DNA of 12,094 nt from Bondarzewia mesenterica (taxonomy: Eukaryota; Basidiomycota; Agaricomycetes; Russulales; Bondarzewiaceae): NCBI GenBank assembly GCA_004802705.1, contig SGPL01000781.1:1-12094 (forward strand). The letters run 5' to 3'. Both the position numbers and the translations under genes were made by a program. Positions 1 through 7,503 of the stretch are shown piece after piece (the stretch's first letter is position 1; every line of letters begins with the position of its first letter). The notes beneath the pieces are model-generated. The model was not told the DNA's origin and did not search any database. It was given only the letters and a program-made list of their open reading frames with translations.

Positions 1-170
1 TTCTTAATTATCTGCAAGGTGTCTAATAGAGAATTTGAGGTGGAACATAGTGCTTTTAAAAGAAGGTGATATTATTGTAGAGATAATAGAGGGTCTGATG
101 ATAATAAATACACGAGGAATAATATTATCTTTCTCATTTAGAGCACTAAATTGTGCTTCTATTATTATAT

Positions 171-440
171 ATGCTTATTTTAATACTTTATAAATGCAAA
201 CCCATATATATATATATAATTTGATATATTGATGTGCATCTCACTTTTGACAGCTTCTTTGATATTTCTTGCAGTCTAATTTATACTTTTAGTGACCTTA
301 TACTCTATAATGACATAAAAGACATTTTTTATAATGCTAGCAGCTTATTTGATGTTTTTTATACTAGTTCTCCTATAGCTTTTTATACTGACACCTCTAA
401 AAGCTCAAACTCAAACTTAAACTCCTCAAAATTAGATTAA
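171..440 (+). CDS. Unidentified small Ser/Asn-rich ORF, copy A of an inverted pair
   Basis: Under code 4 the frame is open from 150 to a TAA at 438-440. ATG 171 is the first start and uses TGA (222-224) as Trp; a GTG at 234 gives 68 residues. From the GTG on, the product aligns without a gap to copy B on the opposite strand: 32 of 67 residues are identical, ending in a shared SNLNSS tract. After the stop the frame shows no further similarity, so this copy looks truncated relative to B. The product is rich in Ser, Asn, Asp and Phe, with no motif I recognise and no clear membrane segment in the shared part. I do not know its function. It may be a remnant of a mitochondrial plasmid or other mobile element; that is inference only. 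Confidence 0.45.
231..437 (+). repeat. Left arm of a diverged inverted repeat
   Basis: The arm starts with GATGTGCATCTCA and ends near the SNLNSS codons. It matches the reverse complement of 847-1053 at roughly two thirds of bases, without indels. The arms are separated by about 410 nt of unrelated AT-rich DNA. Divergence is too high for a recent duplication, and the ungapped match tracks the codon frame, so the repeat is best explained as two old copies of one coding sequence. Confidence 0.7.
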
Positions 441-621
441 TCTTGAGTCACTTTTTAATAGTGGAAAGATTTTAAACTATAACTTGTAAATTAGAGATAA
501 CCATTCTAGTCTTAGAGTGTATAGCAACTTAGATGTTATATATTAAATTTAAATACAATTTAATAGCTATGTATATTATGCTATAAAATATAGCTATATG
601 ATAAGCAGTAAGATAAGTAAT

Positions 622-1083
622 CTAAATGAGATGATGCTCAAAAAAAGCAGGAGGAAGAGACCGCTCCTTTGAGTATAAAAGGTTAGCATTTAAAATAAAA
701 TTAAATAAATCATCTCAAGTTTGAAAGAGCAGATCAACATCTAAATTGGGCAGCTCATCATTTAAAGTACTACTTTAGTTAAAATCATTTAAAAAGTTTG
801 ATAGATTATTACTAGGCTTGATGTCAAACAAACTAGAGAAATTGAATTTTAAATCTGAGGAGTTCAAGTTTGAGTCTGAGCTTTCAGAAGTGACAGCATA
901 AAAAGCTATAAGAGAATTAGAATGAGGGATATCAAATGAGCTGTTAATAATATTAAAAACATCTTTCATGTTATCATAAGGCATAAAGTCATTTAAAGCA
1001 TGAGTTGGGTTATAAGAAATAATAAAGGAGCTATCAAGCATGAGATGCACATCGAAAGAGAATGGTAAATATAAATATTTATA
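622..1083 (-). pseudogene. Unidentified Ser/Asn-rich ORF, copy B, one internal stop
   Basis: On the minus strand the frame opens after a TAA at 1086-1084. A GTG at 1050-1048 gives 91 residues up to a TAA at 777-775. Beyond that stop the same frame continues under code 4 for about 50 more codons to a TAG at 624-622, reading TGA as Trp, and the extension looks protein-like (for example NLDVDLLFQTWDDLFNFIL). I therefore call it one gene of about 140 codons or more with a single internal stop; a short ORF with fortuitous extension is the alternative. The first 67 residues match copy A without gaps. No domain is recognised. A homologue search with the translation, with X at the stop, would be decisive. 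Confidence 0.45.
847..1053 (-). repeat. Right arm of a diverged inverted repeat
   Basis: Reverse complement of the left arm at 231-437, including the shared start GATGTGCATCTCA read on the minus strand from 1053. See the two ORF entries for the protein-level match. Confidence 0.7.
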
Positions 1084-1140
1084 TTATAATTTATATATTT
1101 TTTGATCTGATAACTTCTATAAGTTTAGTATGTAAGCAAA

Positions 1141-1899
1141 TTATTCTACGCTTACGCAGACCATCATTACTTCAAACAAAAGATTAAGTAAGGTCGAGAG
1201 ATCAAATTTAATATTGAAAGTCCCTTAAATGAGATAATTATTGGTTTATTACTAGGTGATGGTCATATACAAACGCGGAGCGAAAGAAGTGGCAATAGTA
1301 GATTTATTTATGGACAAAGTAGTTTAAGAAAACATCATTTGAATTATTTCAAACATGTTTTAGAATTATTTAAACCTTATTTATCTAAAAATTTTATTGT
1401 TAAAGAAAAAACTTTTATAGATAAAAGATCTAATAAAACTTATAGTTCTGTGAATTTTGCTACATTAACGTTACCTTGCTTTACTTATTATAAAGAGCTA
1501 TTTTATAATTCACAAACGCTCCGCGACAGAAAGTGGTGCCTTTAAATATTAACCAATTATTAACTCCTATAGGACTTGCTTATTGGATAATGGATGACGG
1601 TTCTCTTCAAAACAAAGGTTTACATTTAAGTACATATGGATTTACATATGATGAAGTAGTGCTTTTAAAAAATACCTTAGAAACTATGTTTGCGCCGAAT
1701 GCCTATATAAAATGCACTATACATACCCACAAAAAAAGGTTATAGAATTTATATCTGGCAAGAAAGCATGATAATAGTTAGAAATCATATATCTCAGCAT
1801 ATGCATAAAGATATGCTTTATAAAATTACTCCTAAATAGCATATAATAAACGTCAAAGCCTCCGGCTTTTGAAAAAGCGACATATTTATATTTTTTTCG
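1141..1899 (+). other. Group I intron of cob, 3' part (intron upstream of the micro-exon)
   Basis: The intron's 3' end is fixed by the cob micro-exon that follows. Position 1899 is a G directly before 1900, as the group I rule requires, and exon bases 1900-1901 (AT) complete a Tyr codon whose first base is in the missing upstream exon (PEW-Y-LLPFY). A candidate P7 pairing is GACC (1159-1162) with GGTC (1192-1195), placing the catalytic core just before the endonuclease ORF; this pairing is short and tentative. A small hairpin AAAGCC/GGCTTT lies at 1854-1868 near the 3' end. The 5' splice site, P1 and the P/Q elements were not found, so the left boundary is unknown and may lie left of the window. 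Confidence 0.7.
1192..1839 (+). pseudogene. LAGLIDADG_2-type homing endonuclease, frameshifted (cob intron ORF)
   Basis: Three reading-frame pieces give one recognisable protein. Piece 1 (1192-1545) holds the LAGLIDADG helix IIIGLLLGDGHI (Gly-Asp-Gly at about 1255-1263), then FIYGQSSLRKHHLNYF and a TLTLPCF segment. Piece 2 (from about 1533) has LLTPIGLAYWIMDDGSLQNK, the second-half landmark of this family with its WIMDDGS acidic residues, and GLHLSTYGF. Piece 3 (about 1738-1839) gives the C-terminus YRIYIWQES to KITPK, stop TAG 1837-1839. The break between 1 and 2 coincides with a GC-rich insert (ACGCTCCGCGAC, 1518-1529); the break between 2 and 3 is one extra A in an A-run near 1731. The reverse-complement motif ACGCGGAGCG sits in frame at 1273-1282. 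No ATG starts the frame; it is open from a TAA at 1189-1191. The family cuts intron-less cob alleles to spread the intron; this copy looks inactive unless the A-run break is a sequencing error and the other is repaired. Confidence 0.85.
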
Positions 1900-1945
1900 A
1901 TCTATTACCTTTCTATGCTATATTAAGATCTATACCTAACAAGCT
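1900..1945 (+). CDS. cob: cob micro-exon: cytochrome b Qo-site segment LLPFYAILRSIPNK
   Basis: Reads (Y)LLPFYAILRSIPNK-(L), the invariant stretch directly after the PEWY motif of cytochrome b, which lines the quinol-oxidation (Qo) pocket of respiratory complex III in the inner membrane. The exon is only 46 nt. Its 5' limit is set by the group I rule (intron ends in G1899) and by the need to finish a Tyr codon with AT. Its 3' limit is T1945: ACAAGCT (1939-1945) pairs with GGTTTGT downstream as P1, with U.G at the splice site. Joining CT-1945 to G-4182 gives CTG TTA GGA GTT, that is K-L-L-G-V, as in other cytochromes b. Introns on both sides make it easy to miss by automated annotation. The upstream exons are not in the window. 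Confidence 0.93.
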
Positions 1946-2762
1946 GAAATTTCTAGCGGTTTGTATAAATTCTACTGTATGCTTGAAAGTCTTATAGTTC
2001 AAGTACTGTGTATCACAGTAAAAATCTTAGAACTTGTTTAAGATAACCAGCAAGTTTTTCACTTAATTTCTTTTCTTCCCGTTACCCTCTAATTTTTGTC
2101 GCCTTTGGCGGGTTAAACAAACAAAAGGCGGAGCCATAAACGCGAGCCGTACGGATCGGATCGGAGAAAAAATAAATTTATAAAGCCAAGAGCTTTAAAA
2201 AAAATTTCATCGACTATACGTAGAAATATGGATTATAAAACAAGAAAAATTCAAGATAAGATATAGTCAATAAAAGCTGGATAATTATATTGAGATAGTA
2301 TTTCTTATTTTAATCTATATCCAAATTTCTTGCGAAGCAAATTTACCATTTTTAATTCAACGGCTTATAAAATTTGAGCCTTATAAATTTTTATATATAA
2401 AAATTTATTAGCGCAAAATTTTATTAGCCAGCCGAAGGCGAGATAAAGATACTTTGTCTATTTCTTCTGCACGTGAGCAATTAAAACAATATAAAGAGAA
2501 TTTTAAATTACCTTCCATTTTAATTCGGAGGAGTTTGGTCTAGTAGCCGCGCCTTTATAAATTTTTTTATATATAAAAAAAATTTATTAGGCTTTATTTT
2601 TGTTGCTCGCCTTTGTGGCTACGCAAGAAGGAGGTAGCAACAAAAATTAGGGGGTTTTTTCAGCCGCTACGGCTTCGCCAGAGAAGGACATGTTTCTGGT
2701 CGAATTAGAGATAAGTATTTTTCACCTGTATTTGCTGTTAACCAAAATTTTTCTTGCTCTGC

Positions 2763-2870
2763 CTCCTAATTTTGTTGTTTTTTGCTTCTAGCTCCTTCTA
2801 ATTTTTTTTCGGTTAAAAAAAAAATAAAAGGCGGAGCCAGCCAAGGGCGAGGCGTTTTTTTGTTTAAAAA
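2763..2870 (-). repeat. About 105-nt dispersed repeat, intron copy
   Basis: Reverse complement of about 11061-11166; differences seen are one A-run length change and small changes next to the AAAAAACAACAAAATTAG end. It sits in the cob intron ORF; its partner is in the trnV-trnE spacer. Near identity across 8.3 kb suggests recent copying or an assembly duplicate. Confidence 0.9.
2821..2857 (-). repeat. 37-nt GC-cluster unit, inverted copy
   Basis: Exact reverse complement of 4595-4631 and 11075-11111. The core is CCTCGCCCTTGGCTGGCTCC flanked by GC-CGCC and T/A runs. This copy lies inside the cob intron endonuclease pseudogene. Confidence 0.98.
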
Positions 2871-4181
2871 CAAACAAAATAAAATAAACAAACAAAGGCG
2901 GAGCCAAAAACAGACAGCGCAGAGAGTCTAGAATTTTTTTTTAATTCTTTGACATGTTCTAGGGCGAACAGGTACATTGAGTTTAATTAGTAATAAACAT
3001 GGAAAATTAGTAATACGTTTATCCTCCGAAAGTTGGGATATAATTCTTAATTTCTATTCTAAATATTTTAATAGTATTTATTCGCTGGCTTATNNTTTNN
3101 TTTGTTTACACAAAAAACGCCTTTGGCGCTTGCTTCGCAAGAAAAATATATTGCTTTCCAAAAACTATCAGATATACTAGGGCGGCGTAGCCGCCCAAGT
3201 CTAACATCTAATAACTTAAAATCAGATCCTTCTGCCCTTGCTCTGGCTACACATATTGTTTACGATCTTTCAGCAGATGGATTAAGTGCTTCGCAAGAAA
3301 ATTATCTCTATCGGATCAATTAAATTTATTAGGTCTTAATTCTACTGATGTAGCGGTTGCGCCGCCTATTTACACTGACAATTTTACTACCCCATCAATA
3401 CTTTTTATTATAGGGTTTATTCTCGGTGATGGTACTTTACACTTAAGACTAAGAAATTCGGATAAAGGTTCTATTTGGTTAATACCTACTTTATTATTGC
3501 CCCAGCTTAATAATAAATATAACGCTCTCGCCCTCGGNNNTTTTTTCTATGTTAGAGAATTTTTTTAANNCTCTCGATATTAAAACTTACACTATAAATA
3601 AAGCAAATGACTCTGAAATTATAGAGATTTTAACTTCAACCGCCGAAGGCGATAAAGTAATATCAAAGAAATGTCAATTCTTACTGTAGAAAGTATTAGT
3701 TCTATATTTGAAAAATTACTTCCTGTGATAAGGCCTTATTCTCATTACCTGTATTGGAAATATGAACAATATGGATTAATGTCAGGTGTTGCACGACTTG
3801 TCAATGCTAAAGCACATTACACTCTTTATGGTTTTATAGCTCTGCCTCCGGCATTGATATTATTTATAGTTACCCTAACAAACGGCTTCAGTCTAAACAA
3901 TTTTGGCTTGATAATATTCAATCTTGGTTTAAAGCCCGAGCAAGTAAGACTCAATCAGGTGAAAAGAATATTCAAGCAGTTTATGGTCGAGGTCCGTTAA
4001 AAGGAAGTATTGTTGCTTGGAAATGTGTATTCCCTAATGAATTTAATATAAACTCTCGTCAGTTTGGTTTTACAAAAAAAGACTGAATCAGGACAAGCAC
4101 TTAAACGAGCTATTCAATATCGAGATATTTCTATAAAATCTTGGGTAGATTCACTTAAATAGCGTTCATTTTGTTTTTATG

Positions 4182-4482
4182 GTTAGGAGTTTTAGCTATG
4201 TTTGGTTCATTATTAATCTTATTAATTTTACCATTAACTGATCTATCTAGAATTAGAGGTAGTCAATTTAGACCTGCAATGAAATTAGCTTTCTGGTTCT
4301 TTGTTGTTGACTTCATCATTTTAATGTGAATTGGTTCTCAACATCCTACAACACCTTTTGTGGAAATCGGTCAGGTAGCTACTGCATTCTACTTTGCTTG
4401 ATTTATAGTAATAATACCAGTAGTAGGTATATTTGAAAATACTCTAATGGATTTAGCTACATCAGATAACTCTTCCAAATAG
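4182..4482 (+). CDS. cob: cob last exon: cytochrome b C-terminus
   Basis: After CTG codon completion the exon reads LGVLAMFGSLLILLILPLTD, LSRIRGSQFRP, then FWFFVVDFIILMWIGSQHP and GQVATAFYFAWF up to DNSSK, stop TAG 4480-4482. This is the C-terminal part of cytochrome b, including its last transmembrane helices, in complex III. RGSQFRP and IGQVATAFYFAW are typical fungal landmarks, and the length (about 100 residues after NK) matches the family. TGA at 4327-4329 and 4399-4401 falls at conserved Trp positions, which establishes genetic code 4. The exon shows no GC-cluster insertion and no frameshift, in sharp contrast with the intron ORFs. The GC motif GGCGGCTTCGCCGC follows 3 nt after the stop. 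Confidence 0.97.
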
Positions 4483-4594
4483 TAAGGCGGCTTCGCCGCT
4501 CATCTAGCATTCAAAATTTTAAAAAAAAAAATAAATTTTACCCCCTTTCTCTTGCGAAGCCAGTCAGCGTTTTTTTAATGGTTCCGCTGTAAAC

Positions 4595-4631
4595 AAACGC
4601 CTCGCCCTTGGCTGGCTCCGCCTTTTATTTT
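4595..4631 (+). repeat. 37-nt GC-cluster unit, direct copy
   Basis: Identical over 37 nt to 11075-11111 and to the complement of 2821-2857. It lies in the spacer 113 nt after the cob stop codon. Confidence 0.98.
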
Positions 4632-5160
4632 GTTTCTGCGCAAGCGATAAAAAAAACGCCTTTGGCGCTAGAAGGAGCTAACAACAAGCCATTAAGTGGT
4701 TTATCAAATTTTATCGCGATTATTTTGTTTTTGCTTTAGCAAAAAAAAATTAGGAAAATTTTATTAGGGGCTTATTTTCTACTAAGGAATTTTTGTTCTT
4801 GTCCACATAAATTAGCGGTTTATAAAATTTTATATAAAATTTTAGTCGCTCCTTATTTTGTTTCTTTTATTTTTTTGTTTAAACCGCGCAGCTCCCGCCT
4901 TTGGCTTATTTTGTTTTTTTGCTTCTAGCTCCTTCGGACAAAGGCGTGTTTTTTTTTGTTTAAAAACAAAAAAAAAATAAAATAAAAAAAAAGTGCGCTC
5001 CTTATTTTTTTTTGCTATAGCAAAAAAAAATTAGAGCCACAAAATTAGGAAACAAACGCCTTTGTGGCTACGCAAGAAGGAGCTAGAAGCAGTAGCGCTT
5101 TAAACAAACAAAAGCCGCTCCTTANNTTTTTTTTGCTATAGNNCAACAAAAAATTAGAGA

Positions 5161-5204
5161 GCGGTGGAATACCACCTTAATAAAATTTTATATAAAATTT
5201 TATA
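5161..5204 (+). repeat. GGTGG hairpin plus AT palindrome, copy 1
   Basis: GCGGTGGAATACCACC (a hairpin GGTGG/CCACC) followed by TTAAT and the palindrome AAAATTTTATATAAAATTTT. It is the inverse of 9840-9884 with one base difference in length. It ends 9 nt before the start of the LAGLIDADG remnant. Confidence 0.95.
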
Positions 5205-5213
5205 AAGCCTTTA

Positions 5214-5375
5214 ATGCTAAAGTCTAAGGATTTAGTGGATAGCAATTTGCAATTAGCGAAAAATAATTTAAGTGATTTTGATTTTTTTGAATGGTTAAGA
5301 GGTTTTTATCGATACCGCGGATGGTGAGTCTAGTTTCCAAATAAAAAGAGACAATACGCGTACCGCCCCTAATTG
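5214..5375 (+). pseudogene. Remnant of a LAGLIDADG homing endonuclease gene
   Basis: ATG 5214 opens MLKSKDLVDSNLQLAKNN followed by DFDFFEWLRGF. One base later in phase, the reading continues GFIDTADGESSFQIKRDNTR, which together is the N-terminal LAGLIDADG block (EWLRGF-ID-ADGE-SF) seen in fungal cox1/cob intron ORFs. The phase change lies in a T-run at about 5313. A small TACCGC-like insert may explain the extra Thr in IDTADGE (the family usually has ID-AEG or ID-ADG). Sequence then dissolves into GC-rich repeats (GCTCGCTACTCGCC and so on), so only some 50 codons survive. No group I core is recognised around it, so it may be a free-standing relic or the trace of a lost intron. It is not the minus-strand ORF that overlaps it. 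Confidence 0.7.
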
Positions 5376-6114
5376 TGTGCGGAGCTTTGCTCGCTACTCG
5401 CCCCTTATTATCGCTCCGCTGGCTCCGCCTTTTAGAGAGAACACTCGCCATAGGCGGGAGCGATAATTAATAGGCGAGGCGGTAAAGCAAAAACAAAGGC
5501 GGAGCCAGCGTTTATTTTTGTGCGGAGCGTTGTTTAACAAAAGGCAGAGCCAAAAAATTTGCTTCGCTGCTTCGCTGCTTCGCTGCTTCGCTGCTTCGCT
5601 GCTTCGCTGCTTCGCTGCTTCGCTGCTTCGCTAGAAAAACAGGCTCCTTCGGAGGGCTGCTCCCGCCGCCCCCCGGTTTATAAATTTATTTTATATATAA
5701 AAATTTATTAGGGGCTAATTTTGTTTTGTTTGAACAAAAAAAATAAAAGACAGATAAACAAAGGCAGATGCGCTTTTATTTTTGTTGCGGTAGCGCATCC
5801 GCCTTTTTTCTTAAGCAAAACAAAGGCGGAGCCAGCGTAGCGCTAGCGACAAAATTAGAGAGAAGAAGTGAATAAAAGAATAAAAGATATAAACTGTAAA
5901 TTTGAAACAAAATTTATAAAAGATGCTTTATATAAAATCAAATTTTATTAGCTAAAAAAAGATAGTTTAAAAAACATAACAGTCTCTAAAAGAGATAATA
6001 AATATTGCTCTTATTTTTTTTGTTTTTTTGGTATACCAAAACAAAACGCCTTTGGCGCTAGAAGCAGCATATAAAATACGACTAATTAAATAAAATTCAT
6101 TTAATTTAGTTTAA
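5376..6114. other. Repeat-rich spacer upstream of rns
   Basis: No gene is seen. It contains GC-rich units including three copies of GGCGGAGCC or its complement (5421-5429, 5498-5506, 5825-5833), a nine-unit octamer array (5561-5632), AT palindromic stretches near 5680-5710, and CGCCTTTGGCGC at about 6049. The last 60 nt before rns are plain AT-rich DNA. No promoter consensus could be assigned with confidence. Confidence 0.7.
5561..5632 (+). repeat. Tandem array, nine exact copies of GCTTCGCT
   Basis: Nine uninterrupted copies of the 8-bp unit GCTTCGCT, 72 nt. The unit resembles pieces of the GC clusters nearby (GCTTCGCAAG, GCGAAGC), so the array probably grew from one such cluster by slippage. 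GC-rich, with no reading-frame function evident. Confidence 0.98.
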
Positions 6115-7503
6115 AATTAGAAAGAATTTAATTTTGGTTCCGATTGAACGTTTTTCAGTAGTTTAAGACATGCAAATCGTTGTTTCCGAAAATTAAATTT
6201 ATTTAAATCAATTTAAAATTCATTTAAATAGAAGAGATATTAGGAAATAAGGTGTAAAGGTGAGGATAGTAAATAAGATACCCTGTAGTCCCCATAGATA
6301 GGGGATATTTTTAAAATACTAATTTAATTACACTTAACTCTAAATAGGGTAAAGGATAATTTTATAAAAAGGTTTTAGAAAATAAAATAGCTATTTTTAT
6401 AATAAAGGAATTTTTCTGCTATAGGATTCTATTTANTTTGATTAGGTAGTTGGTAGGGTAAAGGCCTACCAAGCCGACGATCAATAGCCATGCTTGATAG
6501 AGCAGATGGCCACATTGGGAATGAAATCTCCCAAGTAGTATATTAACTACCAGCAGTCAAGAATATTAGTCAATGCTCGCAAGAGTGAACTAGCTAACTG
6601 AAATCAATGTAATATTAGATTGATAACATAAGGGAGAATAATGATGTTACCTTATTAATAGTGTCGTCCAAAGCTGGTGCCAGAAGACTCGGTAAGGCCA
6701 GAGACGCAAACGTTAGTCGTCCTAATCAGGCGTAAAGGGTTTGTAGGCAGCTTTGAAATTTTTCTTTTTTTATATAGCACTAACTTAAAATACAAACTAT
6801 TATAGTTAATTAAAGGAGTTAAACAATTAAAGCTAGAATCAAATAGAGGTTATATTAAATAATACTTAGTGTAGGGCCGATATCCTTAGATACTAAGGGG
6901 AATATTAAGGGCGAAAGCTTTTTTCCACTAATGATTGACGCTGAGAAACGAAGGTGAGGATAGGAAATAGGATTAGATACCCAAATTACCCCTCTCTGTC
7001 AACGATGAATGGTGGCTACTAGTGAATCATTGGTGGCGATGTTAACACGATAACCATTCCGCCTTGTGAGTACGACTGCAAAGTTGAAAACAAAAAAATT
7101 AGTCGGTCTCGAAGCAAACGAAGTGAAGCATGTTATTTAATACGATAATCCGCGTAAAACCTTACCAGTTCTTGCATAATAAACTTTTCTTCTTTGAATA
7201 AAATTCTTCGGAGAAAAGGAGTGTATTTAATTATAAATTATATATTGTCTTTTTGATGCATTAGCAGCGAAGCACATTTAATTTCTAATTTACACTTATT
7301 TACAGGTGTTGCATGGCTGTCTTCAGTCCGTATTGTGAGAAATGAGGTTAATTCCGCTAACGGACGCAATCCCTGTTGTTAATTCAATACAAAGTCCTTC
7401 GAGGACAGTATAAATATTATACTAATTTACTTAACAATTAATGGTTCTGATAGAGTGCCATTTGGGGCTAAGACAAGTCGTTATGGCCCTAATGAACTGG
7501 GCT
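6115..7503 (+). rRNA. rns: Small-subunit ribosomal RNA (rns), 5' exon
   Basis: Aligned by eye to E. coli 16S rRNA. GGTTCCGATTGAACG (about 6135-6150) and GACATGCAAATCG match the 5' domain start; TAGTTGGTAGGGTAAAGGCC (6447-6466) matches the 240-280 region; GTGCCAGAAGACTCGGTAA (about 6677-6695) is the 530 loop in its fungal mitochondrial form; GGCGTAAAGGGTTTGTAGGC follows. AGGATTAGATACCC (6970-6983) is the 790 loop, and AGGTGTTGCATGGCTGTCTT (7304-7323) the 1050-1070 region. The exon ends at T7503, equivalent to E. coli U1224 (AACTGGGCT). CAGCAGTCAAGAATATTAGT at 6551 matches the widely used fungal mt-SSU primer MS1. The 5' end is placed by homology only and is good to about 20 nt. One N at 6436. 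The encoded RNA is the scaffold and decoding core of the mitochondrial small ribosomal subunit. Confidence 0.95.

Larger units (their letters stand above)
1..1140. other. AT-rich region without standard mitochondrial genes; holds an inverted pair of ORFs
   Basis: No rRNA, tRNA or conserved respiratory-chain exon is recognised here. I searched for cob codons preceding the PEWY motif and found none. The notable content is two diverged copies of one small coding sequence in opposite orientation, listed separately, plus AT-rich DNA including a TA dinucleotide run near 204-218 and a small hairpin AGCAC/GTGCT at about 142-157. GC-rich clusters, common elsewhere in the window, are nearly absent, so this segment differs in composition from the spacers to its right. 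It could be the inside of a long cob intron, intergenic DNA, or inserted plasmid-like DNA; the sequence does not decide. Confidence 0.6.
2448..4162 (+). pseudogene. Double-motif LAGLIDADG homing endonuclease in the cob intron, broken in many places
   Basis: Parts in order: SARPEPTIDE-like lead EQLKQYKENFKLPSIL (2448-2543); GHVSGRIRDKYFSPVFAVNQ (2686-2768), a likely first GDG-H motif region; LISNKHGKLVIRLSSESWD (2977-3093); a helical linker (3102-3330); a clear LAGLIDADG motif FIIGFILGDGTLHLRLR (about 3404-3454); LDIKTYTINKA (3573-3605); SILTVESISSIFEKLLPVI through LVNAKAHYTLYGFI (3674-3838); DIIYSYPNKR to SRQFGFTKK (3856-4081); and ESGQALKRAIQYRDISIKSW to DSLK, stop TAG 4160-4162. At least seven frame changes are needed. 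GC-rich repeats lie at or near those around 2545-2680, 2765-2940, 3115-3145, 3180-3195, 3640-3655 and 3838-3852; the one near 4075 is an A-run. N bases at 3094-3100, 3538-3540 and 3569-3570 add uncertainty. The first two parts are assigned by position and look, not by firm motif. A working product would promote intron homing; this one looks dead. Confidence 0.8.
1946..4181 (+). other. Group I intron in cob between the NK and LGV codons
   Basis: Boundaries follow from the flanking exons and a 7-bp P1: exon ACAAGCU pairs with intron GGUUUGU (1960-1966), with the conserved U.G at the 5' splice site; the last intron base is G4181. P7 is visible as GACTATA (2212-2218) with TATAGTC (2262-2268), within sequences resembling the group I R and S elements (CATCGACTATAC and AAGATATAGTC). 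The core lies in the first 330 nt and the endonuclease ORF occupies the rest, ending 19 nt before the 3' splice site. At 2236 nt the intron is long, partly because repeat-rich DNA is interspersed at 2085-2165, 2300-2450, 2540-2680 and 2760-2920. Confidence 0.9.
4483..5213. other. cob-to-HEG-remnant spacer, dense in GC clusters
   Basis: No gene is seen. Starting 3 nt after the cob stop the spacer is built of alternating T/A runs and GC-rich units: a GGCGG/CCGCC hairpin at about 4484-4500, one copy of the 37-nt repeat (4595-4631), CGCCTTTGGCG at about 4658-4668, an AT palindrome at 4821-4844, hairpins TTTTGCTATAGCAAAA at about 5008-5025, and N bases at 5125-5126 and 5142-5143 inside a near copy of the same TGCTATAG hairpin. 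The repeat content makes assembly through here less certain. Confidence 0.75.

Noticed and set aside
2143..2165. GAGCCGTACGG resembling group II intron domain V
   Set aside because: The second strand and GAAA tetraloop of domain V are absent, and a group I P7 lies 50 nt downstream.
5224..5451. 75-residue minus-strand ORF
   Set aside because: It overlaps the plus-strand LAGLIDADG remnant and continues into GC-cluster repeats; its basic, repeat-derived composition has no family match that I can see.
5561..5632. Possible CRISPR-like array
   Set aside because: Contiguous 8-bp units without spacers; simple tandem repeat in mtDNA.
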